Source: Flavobacterium sp. UBA7665
GTDB lineage: Bacteria; Bacteroidota; Bacteroidia; Flavobacteriales; Flavobacteriaceae
DNA length: 64,000 nucleotides
Assembly (NCBI GenBank): GCA_002483285.1
Contig: DLHP01000008.1
Coordinates: forward strand, 42,759 to 106,758
Direction: 5' to 3'
Part shown: positions 25,856 through 35,161 of the stretch, piece after piece
How positions within the stretch are numbered: position 1 is the first letter of the stretch
Layout: each line of letters opens with the position of its first letter
Program-made: the position numbers and the translations under genes
The notes under the pieces: model-generated
The model's database searches: none
What the model was told of the DNA's origin: nothing
Seen by the model: only the letters and a program-made list of their open reading frames with translations

Positions 25856-27520
25856 TTGAAGAAAATCCATTTTTTCATCCTAATTGCGTTGTTTTTATTT
25901 GGAATTCCCAGCGGCTGGGCGCAGGCACCTAAGAAAATCATAATCGAGTACTCTGATTTTGCCGATGTGAACCAAACCGAAATCCCCGATGCTTTCCTGC
26001 TTACCGGCAATGTACGCATCAACCACGACGGCGTCAAGATGTTTTGCAACAAGGCGTATTATTTCCAGAAGGAAAATTACATCAAGGCATTTGGCGATGT
26101 ACGTATGGTTCAGGGCGATACGTTGTTCATGAACAGCAAATACGCTGAATACAACGGCAATGTGAAACAGGCTTATGCTACGGGAAATGTGACTTTGCGC
26201 TCGCCAGACATGAATTTGGTGACCGATACGCTCAACTTTGACCGCAACATCCAACAGGCGTATTACAATACGTATGGGACGATTACCAATAAGGATAACA
26301 TCCTGAAAAGTAAATCCGGACGGTATTATGCCAATGAGAAAAAGTTCCAGTTTTTGACGGCGGTGACGGTGACCAATCCCAAATATGTGCTCAAGTCAAA
26401 CCACCTCGATTATTACAACAACTCGGGCCATTCGTATCTTTTTGGACCGTCGACGATTACGAGCGAGCAGAACTTCATCTATACCGAAAAAGGGTTTTAC
26501 GACAGTAAGAAAAACGTGGGGCATTTCCTCAGGAAGTCGTACATCAAATACAAAGACCGATTGATTGAAGGCGACAGTTTGTACTACGACCGCAAGATCG
26601 AGTTTGCGTCGGCAACCAACAACGTCAAGATCACTGACACGATTAACAAAGGCATCGTCAAAGGGCATTACGCCGAGGTTTACAAACAGAAGGATTCGAT
26701 GTTTGTGACCAAGCGCGCGGTAGCGATTAATTTGATGGAAAAGGATTCGGTTTACATCCACGGGAAAATCCTGATGATTACCGGAAAGCCAGAAAACCGC
26801 ATCATCCGTGCGTTTAAAAACGCTCGTTTTTACAAGACCGATATGAGCGGCAAGTGCGACTCAATCCATTCGAGCCAGAAAACCAACCTCACCAAGCTTA
26901 TCGGAAGGCCGATTTTGTGGAATTTTGAAAACCAGATGACCGGCGACGTGATGCACTTGGTAGGCAATAAGGAAACAGAAAAGCTCGATTCGCTCAAGGT
27001 ACTCAACAATGCGTTTCTGGTGTCGAAGGATACGCTGGGAACCGGATACAACCAGGTCAAGGGATTGAACCTCTACGGCAAATTCCGCGACAACAAGCTA
27101 TATGAAGCCGACATCATCAAAAACACCGAAGTCGTTTATTATATGCGCAACGACGAGCACGAACTCATCGGCATCAACAAAAACGTGAGCAGCAAGATCA
27201 ACCTCACGCTCGACGGCAATACGATAGATACCATGACATTTTTCACCAACGTGGACGGCGACATTTATCCCGAAAAGGATTTGCCCGAAAACGCTCGGAA
27301 ACTGCGTGGTTTTATCTGGCGCGGCGACGAACGGATCATGACCAAAGACGACATTTTCCCGCCTGAGGAAAACGAAGAGAACGAAAAAATCATCAAGGCA
27401 AGCCAAGCCGAAATGGCTAAAGAGAATACGCCGATGAAGGTTCGGAAAGAAACGAAGGATTATGATAAAAATAATCCGCAGCCCAAGCCGAAACCCAACG
27501 TAGAAAAATCAACTCCGTAG
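25856..27520 (+). CDS. OstA-like LPS transport / organic solvent tolerance protein
   Basis: 554 residues from a TTG at 25856, chosen because the signal peptide (KKIHFFILIALFLFGIPSGWAQ) starts there. Other TTG codons lie further upstream in the same frame. Residues about 25-160 form LptA/OstA-type beta-jellyroll repeats (LLTGNVRINHDGVKMFCNKAYYF, AYATGNVTL). Further repeats of the same kind continue through most of the protein. A charged, proline-rich tail ends it (PQPKPKP). Family members carry lipopolysaccharide across the periplasm. Followed downstream by an aminotransferase gene and a TPR gene, an order I associate with flavobacteria. Confidence 0.85.
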   Translation: MKKIHFFILIALFLFGIPSGWAQAPKKIIIEYSDFADVNQTEIPDAFLLTGNVRINHDGVKMFCNKAYYFQKENYIKAFGDVRMVQGDTLFMNSKYAEYNGNVKQAYATGNVTLRSPDMNLVTDTLNFDRNIQQAYYNTYGTITNKDNILKSKSGRYYANEKKFQFLTAVTVTNPKYVLKSNHLDYYNNSGHSYLFGPSTITSEQNFIYTEKGFYDSKKNVGHFLRKSYIKYKDRLIEGDSLYYDRKIEFASATNNVKITDTINKGIVKGHYAEVYKQKDSMFVTKRAVAINLMEKDSVYIHGKILMITGKPENRIIRAFKNARFYKTDMSGKCDSIHSSQKTNLTKLIGRPILWNFENQMTGDVMHLVGNKETEKLDSLKVLNNAFLVSKDTLGTGYNQVKGLNLYGKFRDNKLYEADIIKNTEVVYYMRNDEHELIGINKNVSSKINLTLDGNTIDTMTFFTNVDGDIYPEKDLPENARKLRGFIWRGDERIMTKDDIFPPEENEENEKIIKASQAEMAKENTPMKVRKETKDYDKNNPQPKPKPNVEKSTP

Positions 27521-27529
27521 TACACGTAT

Positions 27530-27612
27530 GCGTTAGGGATAGTAGCGAAAATCCTTTTGTGCGAGGAACGAGCGCGAAAGATTGCAGCGAATAGCCCGGC
27601 CGCAGGCAACGC
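27530..27612 (+). repeat. Dispersed nested-hairpin element, copy D
   Basis: Begins GCGTTAGGGATAGTAG and ends GCAGGCAACGC, 9 bp after the OstA-like stop. Outer arms GCGTT/AACGC, next GGGAT with ATAGCCC, and an inner stem between CTTTTGTGCG and GCGCGAAAG. It is the cleanest copy in the window. Confidence 0.7.
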
Positions 27613-27630
27613 CACCATTCACAATTTATT

Positions 27631-27665
27631 CCGCTGCGCTCCATACCGTTCGGCTGCGCCTCGGG
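27631..27665 (-). repeat. 35-bp dispersed repeat, copy 1
   Basis: Read on the minus strand this matches 34287-34321 at 33 of 35 positions. Contains the decamer CCGCTGCGCT on the plus strand. Intergenic in both places. Confidence 0.65.
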
Positions 27666-27687
27666 TCACAATTCAAAACATTCAACA

Positions 27688-28875
27688 TTGAACCCAGATT
27701 TCTTAAAATACCAAGCCCAAACTTCACCCTATCCACTCGGTATGGAAGTCTCGCATGCCATTGGGTCTTACATTTACGATACCAACGGTAAACGATACCT
27801 CGATTTTGTGGCTGGGGTTTCAGCGTGTACGTTAGGCCACCAGCCCAAACGCGTGAACGATGCGATCAAGGAACAGCTCGACAAATATTCGCATGTGATG
27901 GTCTATGGCGAATATTCGCAAAGCCCTGCTGTGGAATTTTGCAAACTGCTTGCGTCATTGTTGCCCGAACCGCTCAAGAAAACCTATCTCGTCAATTCTG
28001 GAACCGAAGCCACAGAAGGCGCTTTAAAACTCGCCCGACGCGTCACCGGAAGAAGCCAACTCATTTCCTGTTACAACGCCTATCACGGCAATACGATGGG
28101 CTCGATGAGCGTTATGGGATTTGAAGAAAGAAAACAACCGTTCAGACCACTGGTTCCCGATGTGGATTTTATCACGTTCAACAACGAAGACGATCTGCAA
28201 AAGATCACGACCAAAACCGCAGGGATTATATTGGAGAGCATTCAGGGCGGCGCGGGATTCATTGAACCTGAGAATGACTTCCTTGTAAAGGTGCGCAAAC
28301 GCTGCGATGAAGTGGGCGCGCTTATGATTATCGACGAGATCCAACCGGGTTTTGGGCGCACCGGAAAATTGTTCGGTTTTGAGAACTACAACTGCGTTCC
28401 TGACGTAATTATATTGGGGAAAGGAATGGGTGGCGGTATGCCGGTTGGCGCATTTGTTGCATCAGAAGCGCATATGGGTTTGCTCAGCGACAACCCAAAA
28501 CTGGGACACATCACCACTTTTGGCGGTCACCCTGTCATTGCGGCAGCAAGTTTGGCGACTTTGAAAGAAATAACTGAAACAAACCTTATTACAGAAACAT
28601 TAGCAAAGGAAAAACTGTTCCGGTCGCTTTTGGTACATCCTTTGATAACCGAAATCCGCGGAAAAGGATTGATGCTGGCGGCCATGACGCAGCATCCCGA
28701 AATTACAAACAAGGTAATTTTGAAATGCCAGGAAAAAGGTTTGATCTTGTTCTGGCTGCTCTTTGAAGGTTGCGCTATCAGGATTACGCCGCCGCTTACC
28801 GTTTCTGAAAGTGAAATCAGGGAAGGCTGCGCGATCATCCTCGAAGCGATGAACGAAGTACAGAATGAAATTTAA
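27688..28875 (+). CDS. Class III (acetylornithine/ornithine-type) aminotransferase
   Basis: 395 residues from a TTG start, with MNPDFLKYQAQTSPYPLG typical of the flavobacterial version. PLP-binding features: NSGTEATEGALKLAR, YHGNTMGS, LIIDEIQPGFGRTG with the cofactor Asp, and ILGKGMGGGMPVGA with the Schiff-base lysine. Fold-type I enzyme, cytoplasmic. Sequence cannot decide between acetylornithine, ornithine and other omega-amino acids as donor. No arg genes are next to it. Placed between OstA-like and TPR genes. Confidence 0.92.
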   Translation: MNPDFLKYQAQTSPYPLGMEVSHAIGSYIYDTNGKRYLDFVAGVSACTLGHQPKRVNDAIKEQLDKYSHVMVYGEYSQSPAVEFCKLLASLLPEPLKKTYLVNSGTEATEGALKLARRVTGRSQLISCYNAYHGNTMGSMSVMGFEERKQPFRPLVPDVDFITFNNEDDLQKITTKTAGIILESIQGGAGFIEPENDFLVKVRKRCDEVGALMIIDEIQPGFGRTGKLFGFENYNCVPDVIILGKGMGGGMPVGAFVASEAHMGLLSDNPKLGHITTFGGHPVIAAASLATLKEITETNLITETLAKEKLFRSLLVHPLITEIRGKGLMLAAMTQHPEITNKVILKCQEKGLILFWLLFEGCAIRITPPLTVSESEIREGCAIILEAMNEVQNEI

Positions 28876-29065
28876 CCCCAAGAACTGATTGCCACTTTGT
28901 AATCTTTTAGTTTTAAACAACAATAATAAAATTCGACCTTTAAATCGTAAGTTGAAACTTCAGGGTTGGGTTTGTTAATTAAATTGTTCACAACAATTAC
29001 AAACTTTTCCAGCACCAAATAAGACGTTACCTACTTTTAGGTAGGATAATTTTAAAGAAAATACT

Positions 29066-30463
29066 ATGCATCTCAGCGAAGAAGAAGAAGACTATAATTT
29101 ATCCTTGTCAAAATTCGAATCGATGTTGAAAACCAACAAGATACTGTTTTTTGACTCAGAGGAATTCGAAGAGATTATTCTTCATTACCTCGATATGGGT
29201 AAAGCGTCCTTAGCAAAGAAAGCATTAAAATTAGCACTCGAACAGCATCCCAAATCCACCGGCCTCAAACTGGTGCAGGTAGAAATGCTGGTCTATGATG
29301 ACAAACTCGACTTGGCCGAAAAACTGCTCAACGAACTGTTTGCCATCGAACCCCACAACGAAGAAATTTACATCCAGAAAGCCAATATCTATTCTAAACG
29401 CGACAACCACGAAAAGGCGGTTGAATTGCTTGAAACTGCCTTGCAGTACACAGACGATTATGCCGACGTTTACAACCTGATCGGTATGGAATATTTGTTC
29501 ATGGACAACCTTGAATTGGCCAAAGAGAACTTCATCAAATGCCTCGAGGAAGATTTTGAAGACCAGGCCGCATTGTACAACGTGGTGTACTGCTTTGAAT
29601 TCCTGGATCAGAATGAAGAAGCGATTGCTTATCTGACTCAGTACATTGACAAGAATCCGTATAGCGAAATCGCCTGGCACCAGATTGGCCGCCTCAACTA
29701 TGGGCTTAAGAAATATGAAGAAGCCTTGCGCGCTTTTGAATATGCTACTTACATAGACGATGAATTCCTCGGTGCTTTTATGGAAAAAGCCAAATCGCTC
29801 GAGCGTCTTAAAAGATATGAAGAGGCGATTGAAAGCTATAACCGAACCATTGAACTCGACGATCCAACTTCGTACGCGTTGTTGCGTATCGGTAAATGTT
29901 ATGAAAAACTGGGCAACAAAGCCTTGGCGCTCAAGTTTTTCAACAAGACCGTGCACGAAGATCCTTTACTAGACAAGGGTTGGATTGCCATCACCGATTT
30001 TTACGTACGCCAGAAAAACTTCCAGAAAGCGTTGTTTTATGTCAATAAAGCTTTGAATATTGACAATGAAAACCGATTTTACTGGAAACGCTACGCCACC
30101 ATCAACAAGGAAATGAACTTTTTTGAAGAAGCCGAGTTTGGCTACAGGAAAGCAGTTGAATACGGCGACTATATGCTGGACACCTGGTTATTTTGGGTAG
30201 ACATTTTGCAATTTTTAGGAGAATATGAAAGCGCAGTGCACGCCTTGTTGCAGGCATCCGAGTATTTCCCCGAAGAATACGAGATTGAGTATCGTTTGGC
30301 CGGATTGTACCTGATGCTGCATGAAACCGACAAAGGGAAATTTCACCTGAGCAACGGACTGCGGTTAAATTTTAAAAATCGTACCATCCTTGAGTTATTG
30401 TTCCCGACGGTTTGGGCCAGGAAACTTGTGCAGAATGCTGTGAACAAGCACCTCGACAAATAA
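29066..30463 (+). CDS. Tetratricopeptide repeat protein
   Basis: 465 residues made almost wholly of TPR units (about ten copies of the 34-residue pattern, for example AELLETALQYTDDYADVYNLIG-like and YEEALRAFEYATYIDDEFLG-like helices). No signal peptide, so cytoplasmic. A protein-interaction scaffold of unknown partner. The stop overlaps the aroE start by one base (TAATG), so the two genes are translationally coupled. Confidence 0.88.
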   Translation: MHLSEEEEDYNLSLSKFESMLKTNKILFFDSEEFEEIILHYLDMGKASLAKKALKLALEQHPKSTGLKLVQVEMLVYDDKLDLAEKLLNELFAIEPHNEEIYIQKANIYSKRDNHEKAVELLETALQYTDDYADVYNLIGMEYLFMDNLELAKENFIKCLEEDFEDQAALYNVVYCFEFLDQNEEAIAYLTQYIDKNPYSEIAWHQIGRLNYGLKKYEEALRAFEYATYIDDEFLGAFMEKAKSLERLKRYEEAIESYNRTIELDDPTSYALLRIGKCYEKLGNKALALKFFNKTVHEDPLLDKGWIAITDFYVRQKNFQKALFYVNKALNIDNENRFYWKRYATINKEMNFFEEAEFGYRKAVEYGDYMLDTWLFWVDILQFLGEYESAVHALLQASEYFPEEYEIEYRLAGLYLMLHETDKGKFHLSNGLRLNFKNRTILELLFPTVWARKLVQNAVNKHLDK

Positions 30464-31203
30464 TGTCACGAAGGCGTTTTGGGCTGGTTGGTAGAGACAT
30501 TGGCCATTCGTTTTCTGCGGCGTATTTTACCGAGCGGTTCGCCAAGGACGGCGCGGTAGATTGCTCATATGAAAATTTCGACTTGCCGGATATCGCTCTC
30601 TTTCCTGCATTCATCAAGGAAAGCCCTGATTTGGCGGGACTCAATGTCACCATTCCTTACAAAGAACAAATCATTCCATATTTAGATTCATTGTCGCGCA
30701 AAGCGATGCAAATCGGTGCGGTCAACGTGATTCGGTTTACCAAAAAGGGCAAGCTCAAAGGGTACAATTCGGATTATTATGGATTCGAGCAATCACTGCA
30801 ACCACTATTGCAACCCCACCATAAGAAAGCCTTGATTTTAGGAACCGGCGGCGCTTCAAAAGCCGTTGCGTTTGCTTTACAGCAAATGGGGATTTTGTAT
30901 GCGTTTGTTTCGAGAGTGCCTTCGGCCAATACCGTGGCTTACGAACATTTGAATGCCACAACGTTCGACAACTACCAAATTGTGATTAACTGTACGCCGC
31001 TGGGAACCAGTCCGAATGTGGATGACTTCCCTCCGATTCCTTACCAATTCTTTACAGACAAGCACATTGCTTTTGACCTGATTTACAATCCCGAGCTTAC
31101 GCTATTCCTCAAAAAGGCAAAAGAAAACCGAGCCACCACCCAGAACGGGATGGATATGTTGGTTTACCAGGCTGAGAAAGCTTGGAAAATCTGGAACAAA
31201 TAA
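30463..31203 (+). CDS. aroE: Shikimate dehydrogenase
   Basis: 246 residues from the ATG at 30463 that overlaps the TPR stop by one base. The open frame upstream is inside the TPR gene. Substrate-binding GLVGRDIGHSFSAAYF (Ser pair), catalytic Lys/Asp in NVTIPYKEQ and NSDYYGFEQ, and dinucleotide motif GTGGASKAV. NADP-dependent reduction of 3-dehydroshikimate in aromatic amino acid synthesis. Slightly shorter than the E. coli enzyme but complete. The stop abuts the stop of the convergent gene. Confidence 0.95.
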   Translation: MSRRRFGLVGRDIGHSFSAAYFTERFAKDGAVDCSYENFDLPDIALFPAFIKESPDLAGLNVTIPYKEQIIPYLDSLSRKAMQIGAVNVIRFTKKGKLKGYNSDYYGFEQSLQPLLQPHHKKALILGTGGASKAVAFALQQMGILYAFVSRVPSANTVAYEHLNATTFDNYQIVINCTPLGTSPNVDDFPPIPYQFFTDKHIAFDLIYNPELTLFLKKAKENRATTQNGMDMLVYQAEKAWKIWNK

Positions 31204-31593
31204 CTATTTGATTTTGGGTTGTTTTTGTTGCATCTGATCCATGCGCAGCCTCTTTTTATCCTCCATTTCTTTGTAGGTTGCAAACTGCTCGGCGGTGAGG
31301 ACTTTCTGCACCTCGGCATCCATCTCGTTGAAATACACTTTCACTATTTTGCGCTTTTCCTCCATTTTCATGACGGTATCATTTTTAAGATCACGTCTTT
31401 TCTGGGCGTAACGATTCATGATCTGGCTGTATTTCGCATCCTGTTCGGGAGTCATTTTGAGCAGTTCCTTTTTTTTCTGGGCGGGCTTTTTTAATTTCTC
31501 TGCTTTGTCTGCGGGAATTGTTTTCTCCTGTGCCTGTACTGCGAAAACCGGCAGAAACATCAATAATAGAACTATAATTCTGAAATTTTTCAT
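31204..31593 (-). CDS. Small secreted protein, Spy/CpxP-like helical
   Basis: 129 residues from the ATG at 31593. An in-frame extension upstream lacks a better start. Signal peptide 1-20 (ending FAVQAQ). The mature part is very charged and helical, with LTAEQFATYKEM near the end and TPEQDAKYSQIMNRY before it, reminiscent of the LTxxQ motif of Spy/CpxP periplasmic chaperone-like proteins. Function not established. It is a monocistronic gene, convergent with aroE. Confidence 0.75.
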   Translation of the reverse strand: MKNFRIIVLLLMFLPVFAVQAQEKTIPADKAEKLKKPAQKKKELLKMTPEQDAKYSQIMNRYAQKRRDLKNDTVMKMEEKRKIVKVYFNEMDAEVQKVLTAEQFATYKEMEDKKRLRMDQMQQKQPKIK

Positions 31594-31788
31594 TGTTAAC
31601 AAACGATTTAGGTTGACGATAATCATAAACGACCGCAAGATAATAAAATCAGGATATTCAATCAGTGTTTAAGACAATCGCACTACGCTTTTTTTGAAAA
31701 AAATAACATTGCGCATAAAAACGAAGTGTACATCAGAGCAAAGGCCTGATAAAGAATCAAAAAAATCGGTATAAATACTGCAATCGCT

Positions 31789-31818
31789 TTGAATTCTTAT
31801 ATGCCTTTATTATCTTTC
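31789..31818 (+). promoter_or_regulatory. Putative promoter of the DUF349 gene
   Basis: TTG at 31789-31791 and TATCTTTC at 31811-31818 are 19 nt apart. The start codon is 37 nt further. The last base of the minus-7 element deviates from consensus. Confidence 0.45.
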
Positions 31819-31855
31819 GCGCTCAAAAAAATTAGGAACCTTACACATTTTACAA

Positions 31856-34207
31856 ATGTCAGAAGAAAAGAATGATAGCCTGCACGATGCAGATGGAAAC
31901 CTTGAAAGTCAAACTCCAGAGACCGAAACCACAGCAAATGAGGCGGATACTGTTTTAGCAGATGCAACTCAGGAAACGTCGGACGTGACAACACCAGCGG
32001 CAGAAGAAGCCCAGGAGGTACACGCAGATGCCATGATCGCCGAATCCGAAGCGACAGAAAACGTATCAGAAGCTGGCGAAGAAGCCATGAGCGTGGTCGA
32101 ATCCGCATCAGATGAAGCAATTGTGGCCGCAAAAGCTGCGTCAGAGAAAAAACCAAAGGCAGCAAAACCAGCAAAAGAAGACGCTTCTCCCGATGCCGAT
32201 TCGCACAATGCCGACGCTATGGTTGCCGAATCAGCAGCTGCAGACCAATCTACTCCTGCCGAAGAAGCCATGACTGCCGCAATTGTCCAGGAAGAACCAA
32301 CAATCCAGCACGCAAACGAGGCAAGCGATACAGAAACGCCCGAGCCAACGGCACCTGAAATAGAAGCAACAGCTCCAGAAGTCGAAGAATTGCAAATCCA
32401 TGATGATGCCGTAAGTGCCATCGCGAACGCAAATGCCGAAGAAAGCGAAGACGATACCATCCGCGAGGAAATCCCGATGCAAAATTACGAGGCGCTTCCA
32501 ATGGATGAGCTCGTCGTGGCGCTAGAAAAAATAGCAGACACTGAAAAAGTCATGGCCGTCAAAGACCATGTCGAAGAAATCAAGAAAGCGTTCCTGGCCA
32601 AATACCACCATTTCATCGAGGAGAAAAAGGATGAGTTTCATGCCGAAAACCCCGATACTACTGAGGATTTCCACTATCATTTCCCTCTCAAGACCAAATT
32701 CGACCAACTCTATTCGCAATACCGCGACAAGAAAAATGTCCACTTCAAGAGCCTTCAGACCAACCTTAAGACCAATCTCGAGAATCGTTTGGCTATTGTC
32801 GAAGAACTCAAGAACCTAATCAATCCGCAGGAAAACATCAAAGACACGCTCAAACATTTCAATGATTTGCGCGAAAGATGGAAAAATGCGGGCCCAATCC
32901 CAAAAGACAAATACAACCACGTCTGGAACAACTTCCATTTCCATGTGGAGAATTTTTACGATTACCTGCACCTCGACCGTGAGGCGCGTGACATCGATTT
33001 CAAGCACAACCTCGAGCAGAAGCAGCGCATCATCTCGCGCGTCGAAGAATTGGTCAACGAAGCCGACATCAACAAAGCGTTCCGTGAATTACAAGACCTG
33101 CACCGACTTTGGAAGGAAGAAATCGGGCCAGTTTCACGCGAACACCGCGAAGACATCTGGAACCGTTTTAGTGAACTCACCAAGCAGATGCACGACAAGC
33201 GCGAGTTGCTGTTCGAGAAATTGCGTGGTACCGAACTCGAAAACCTCGAGCGCAAAAAAGAAATTATCGCGCGTATTGAAGCGCTTGCACAGGAAAAAGT
33301 CAACTCGCATGCCGCCTGGACTGCGCAGGTAGAAAAGGTAGAAGCCGCCAGAAACGAGTTTTTCGCTGCCGGAAAGGTTCCTGCCGAACTCAACGAGGAA
33401 ACCTGGACAAACTTTAAAAATGCGGTGCGCAGTTTCAATGTACTCAAAAATTCGTTTTATAAGGAGATCAAGAAAGACCAAAACGACAACCTGAGCAAGA
33501 AACAGGCGTTGGTAGCGAAAGCCAAGGAATTGCAGGAAAGTACCGATTTTTCGGCCACTACGCCGTTAATGAAGAAAATCCAGGAAGAATGGAAAACTAT
33601 TGGCCATGTGCCTAGGAAATACTCCGACAAGCTTTGGGCAGAATTCCGCGGCGCTTGTAATGCCTACTTCGAGAAACTAAAAGAGCAAAAAGTTGAGGAA
33701 AACCCAGAAGAAACCAAGGCTTTTGAAAGCAAGAAAACATACCTTGAAACACTGCGTTCGTTTGAAATGACGGGCGATCACCGTACCGATCTGGATGCCA
33801 TCAAACTACATATCGAAAACTGGAAAGGTTTTGGAAAAGTGCCCTTCCCGAAAAGGCATATCGAAGGCAAATTCAATAAGATTCTTGATGCGCTGTTCGA
33901 AAAACTGAGCCTGAGCAAGAAAGAATCGGATATGGTGCGTTTCTCGAACCGCGTCAACAACTTATCCGAAAATAACGACACGCGCAAACTCGACAACGAG
34001 AAAATCTTCCTGATGCGCAAGATTGATGAAGTACAGAACGAGATTTTTCAGTTGGAAAACAACATCCAGTTCTTTACCAACACCAAAAATGCCAAGAAAG
34101 AAAACTCGATTGTTACCGAGGTGCGCAAAAACATCGAAAAACACAAAGAAGAACTCGTTACTTTAAAAGCCAAACTAAAACAGCTCAGAAGTATCAAAAC
34201 CGAGTAA
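31856..34207 (+). CDS. DUF349 domain protein with acidic N-terminus
   Basis: 783 residues. The first ~210 residues are acidic, alanine-rich and apparently disordered, with degenerate internal repeats around DAMxAES and EEAM. The rest contains five or so DUF349 helical repeats (for example RWKNAGPIPKDKYNHVWNNF, LWKEEIGPVSREHRED, EWKTIGHVPRKYSDKLWAEF) and ends in a coiled coil. DUF349 proteins are conserved in Bacteroidota and found in RNA-associated contexts elsewhere. The role here is unknown. Cytoplasmic. It has its own promoter-like sequence and a strong terminator 20 bp after the stop. Confidence 0.9.
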   Translation: MSEEKNDSLHDADGNLESQTPETETTANEADTVLADATQETSDVTTPAAEEAQEVHADAMIAESEATENVSEAGEEAMSVVESASDEAIVAAKAASEKKPKAAKPAKEDASPDADSHNADAMVAESAAADQSTPAEEAMTAAIVQEEPTIQHANEASDTETPEPTAPEIEATAPEVEELQIHDDAVSAIANANAEESEDDTIREEIPMQNYEALPMDELVVALEKIADTEKVMAVKDHVEEIKKAFLAKYHHFIEEKKDEFHAENPDTTEDFHYHFPLKTKFDQLYSQYRDKKNVHFKSLQTNLKTNLENRLAIVEELKNLINPQENIKDTLKHFNDLRERWKNAGPIPKDKYNHVWNNFHFHVENFYDYLHLDREARDIDFKHNLEQKQRIISRVEELVNEADINKAFRELQDLHRLWKEEIGPVSREHREDIWNRFSELTKQMHDKRELLFEKLRGTELENLERKKEIIARIEALAQEKVNSHAAWTAQVEKVEAARNEFFAAGKVPAELNEETWTNFKNAVRSFNVLKNSFYKEIKKDQNDNLSKKQALVAKAKELQESTDFSATTPLMKKIQEEWKTIGHVPRKYSDKLWAEFRGACNAYFEKLKEQKVEENPEETKAFESKKTYLETLRSFEMTGDHRTDLDAIKLHIENWKGFGKVPFPKRHIEGKFNKILDALFEKLSLSKKESDMVRFSNRVNNLSENNDTRKLDNEKIFLMRKIDEVQNEIFQLENNIQFFTNTKNAKKENSIVTEVRKNIEKHKEELVTLKAKLKQLRSIKTE

Positions 34208-34226
34208 AATGAAACCAAGTGCAAAT

Positions 34227-34262
34227 AAAAATCCCGTACCAGAAATGATACGGGATTTTTTA
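34227..34262 (+). terminator. Rho-independent terminator after the DUF349 gene
   Basis: A perfect 12-bp stem (34227-34238 with 34249-34260, core ATCCCGTA/TACGGGAT) with a 10-nt loop and a T-run. The A-run at the 5' side means it may also stop minus-strand transcripts from mazG. Confidence 0.9.
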
Positions 34263-34286
34263 TTTGGCTTATTTTCCAAATTATCA

Positions 34287-34321
34287 CCCGAGGCGCAGCC
34301 GAACGGTTTGGAGCGTAGCGG
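34287..34321 (+). repeat. 35-bp dispersed repeat, copy 2
   Basis: Matches the inverted sequence at 27631-27665 with two mismatches. Lies between the DUF349 terminator and a heptamer array. Confidence 0.65.
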
Positions 34322-34326
34322 AAAAA

Positions 34327-34375
34327 ATTATCAATTATCAATTATCAATTATCAATTATCAATTATCAATTATCA
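34327..34375 (+). repeat. ATTATCA heptamer array, seven perfect copies
   Basis: Seven uninterrupted perfect copies of ATTATCA (49 bp) end one base before the mazG stop codon. Perfect copies suggest recent expansion or active slippage. Confidence 0.95.
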
Positions 34376-34376
34376 G

Positions 34377-35150
34377 TTACAATTTCTTCGCCTCATTCCA
34401 AAAAACGTCCATCTCAGCCAACGTCATATCCGACAAGGGTTTACCCAACTCACCAGCCTTACTTTCAAGGTATTGGAACCGTTTAATAAACTTCTTGTTG
34501 GTGCGTTCTAGCGCGTCCTCGGGATTCACATTCAGGAAACGCGCATAATTAATCATAGAGAACAACACATCGCCAAACTCACCTTCGATCTTTTCCTGAT
34601 TCCCGGATTGTACTTCCTCCTGCAGCTCCTGTAGTTCCTCCTGCACCTTGTCCCAAACCTGGTGTGGTTCTTCCCAGTCAAACCCCACGCCTTTTACCTT
34701 GTCCTGGATTCGGCTGGCTTTAACGAGCGCCGGCAGGCTTTTGGGAACTCCTTCAAGCACCGATTTCTTGCCCTCCTTGAGTTTGAGTTTTTCCCAATTT
34801 TGCTTGACCTCTTCCTCGTCCTTAACTTCTACGTCGCCGTAGATGTGTGGATGGCGGTGGATCAGTTTCTCACAAATCTCATTGCAGACATCGGCCATAT
34901 CAAAAGCATCCGACTCGCTACCGATTTTGGCGTAAAAAACGATGTGGAGCAACAAATCGCCGAGTTCTTTCTTGATTTCTTCGAGGTTGTTGTCGAGTAT
35001 GGCATCGCCGAGTTCGTAGGTTTCCTCAATGGTGAGGTGTCGAAGGGATTCCAGGGTTTGCTTTTTATCCCAAGGACACTTTTCGCGCAGGTCGTCCATA
35101 ATGTTGAGCAAGCGTTCAAAGGCTTCCAGTTGGAGTGGTCTTGAGTTCAT
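34377..35150 (-). CDS. mazG: Nucleoside triphosphate pyrophosphohydrolase MazG
   Basis: 257 residues. Two MazG helical domains. The first has the metal-binding pattern EETYELGDAIL followed by EELGDLLLHIVF-like KKELGDLLLHIVFYAK. The second has EELQELQEEV followed by GEFGDVLFSMINYAR. It cleaves (d)NTPs to NMP and pyrophosphate and can lower (p)ppGpp levels in E. coli through nucleotide pools. Sits in a minus-strand group with DUF5606 and def, but a terminator upstream of it separates the DUF5606 transcript. Its own 3' end runs into a heptamer array. Confidence 0.95.
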   Translation of the reverse strand: MNSRPLQLEAFERLLNIMDDLREKCPWDKKQTLESLRHLTIEETYELGDAILDNNLEEIKKELGDLLLHIVFYAKIGSESDAFDMADVCNEICEKLIHRHPHIYGDVEVKDEEEVKQNWEKLKLKEGKKSVLEGVPKSLPALVKASRIQDKVKGVGFDWEEPHQVWDKVQEELQELQEEVQSGNQEKIEGEFGDVLFSMINYARFLNVNPEDALERTNKKFIKRFQYLESKAGELGKPLSDMTLAEMDVFWNEAKKL

Positions 35151-35161
35151 CGGTTAATTTT

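Noticed and set aside
25693..26052. Longer N-terminus for the amylase
   Set aside because: A clear signal peptide begins at 25692; the extension overlaps a divergent real gene and lacks a signal.
29030..29045. CCTAC/GTAGG hairpin before the TPR gene
   Set aside because: Only 5 bp, may be chance, and overlaps a TACTTTTA minus-7-like sequence without a matching upstream element.
31844..31858. ACATTT-TAC-AAATGT palindrome overlapping the DUF349 start codon
   Set aside because: Short AT-rich match, likely chance; no second copy seen to support an operator.
34327..34375. CRISPR array
   Set aside because: Units are 7 bp with no spacers, no cas genes nearby.
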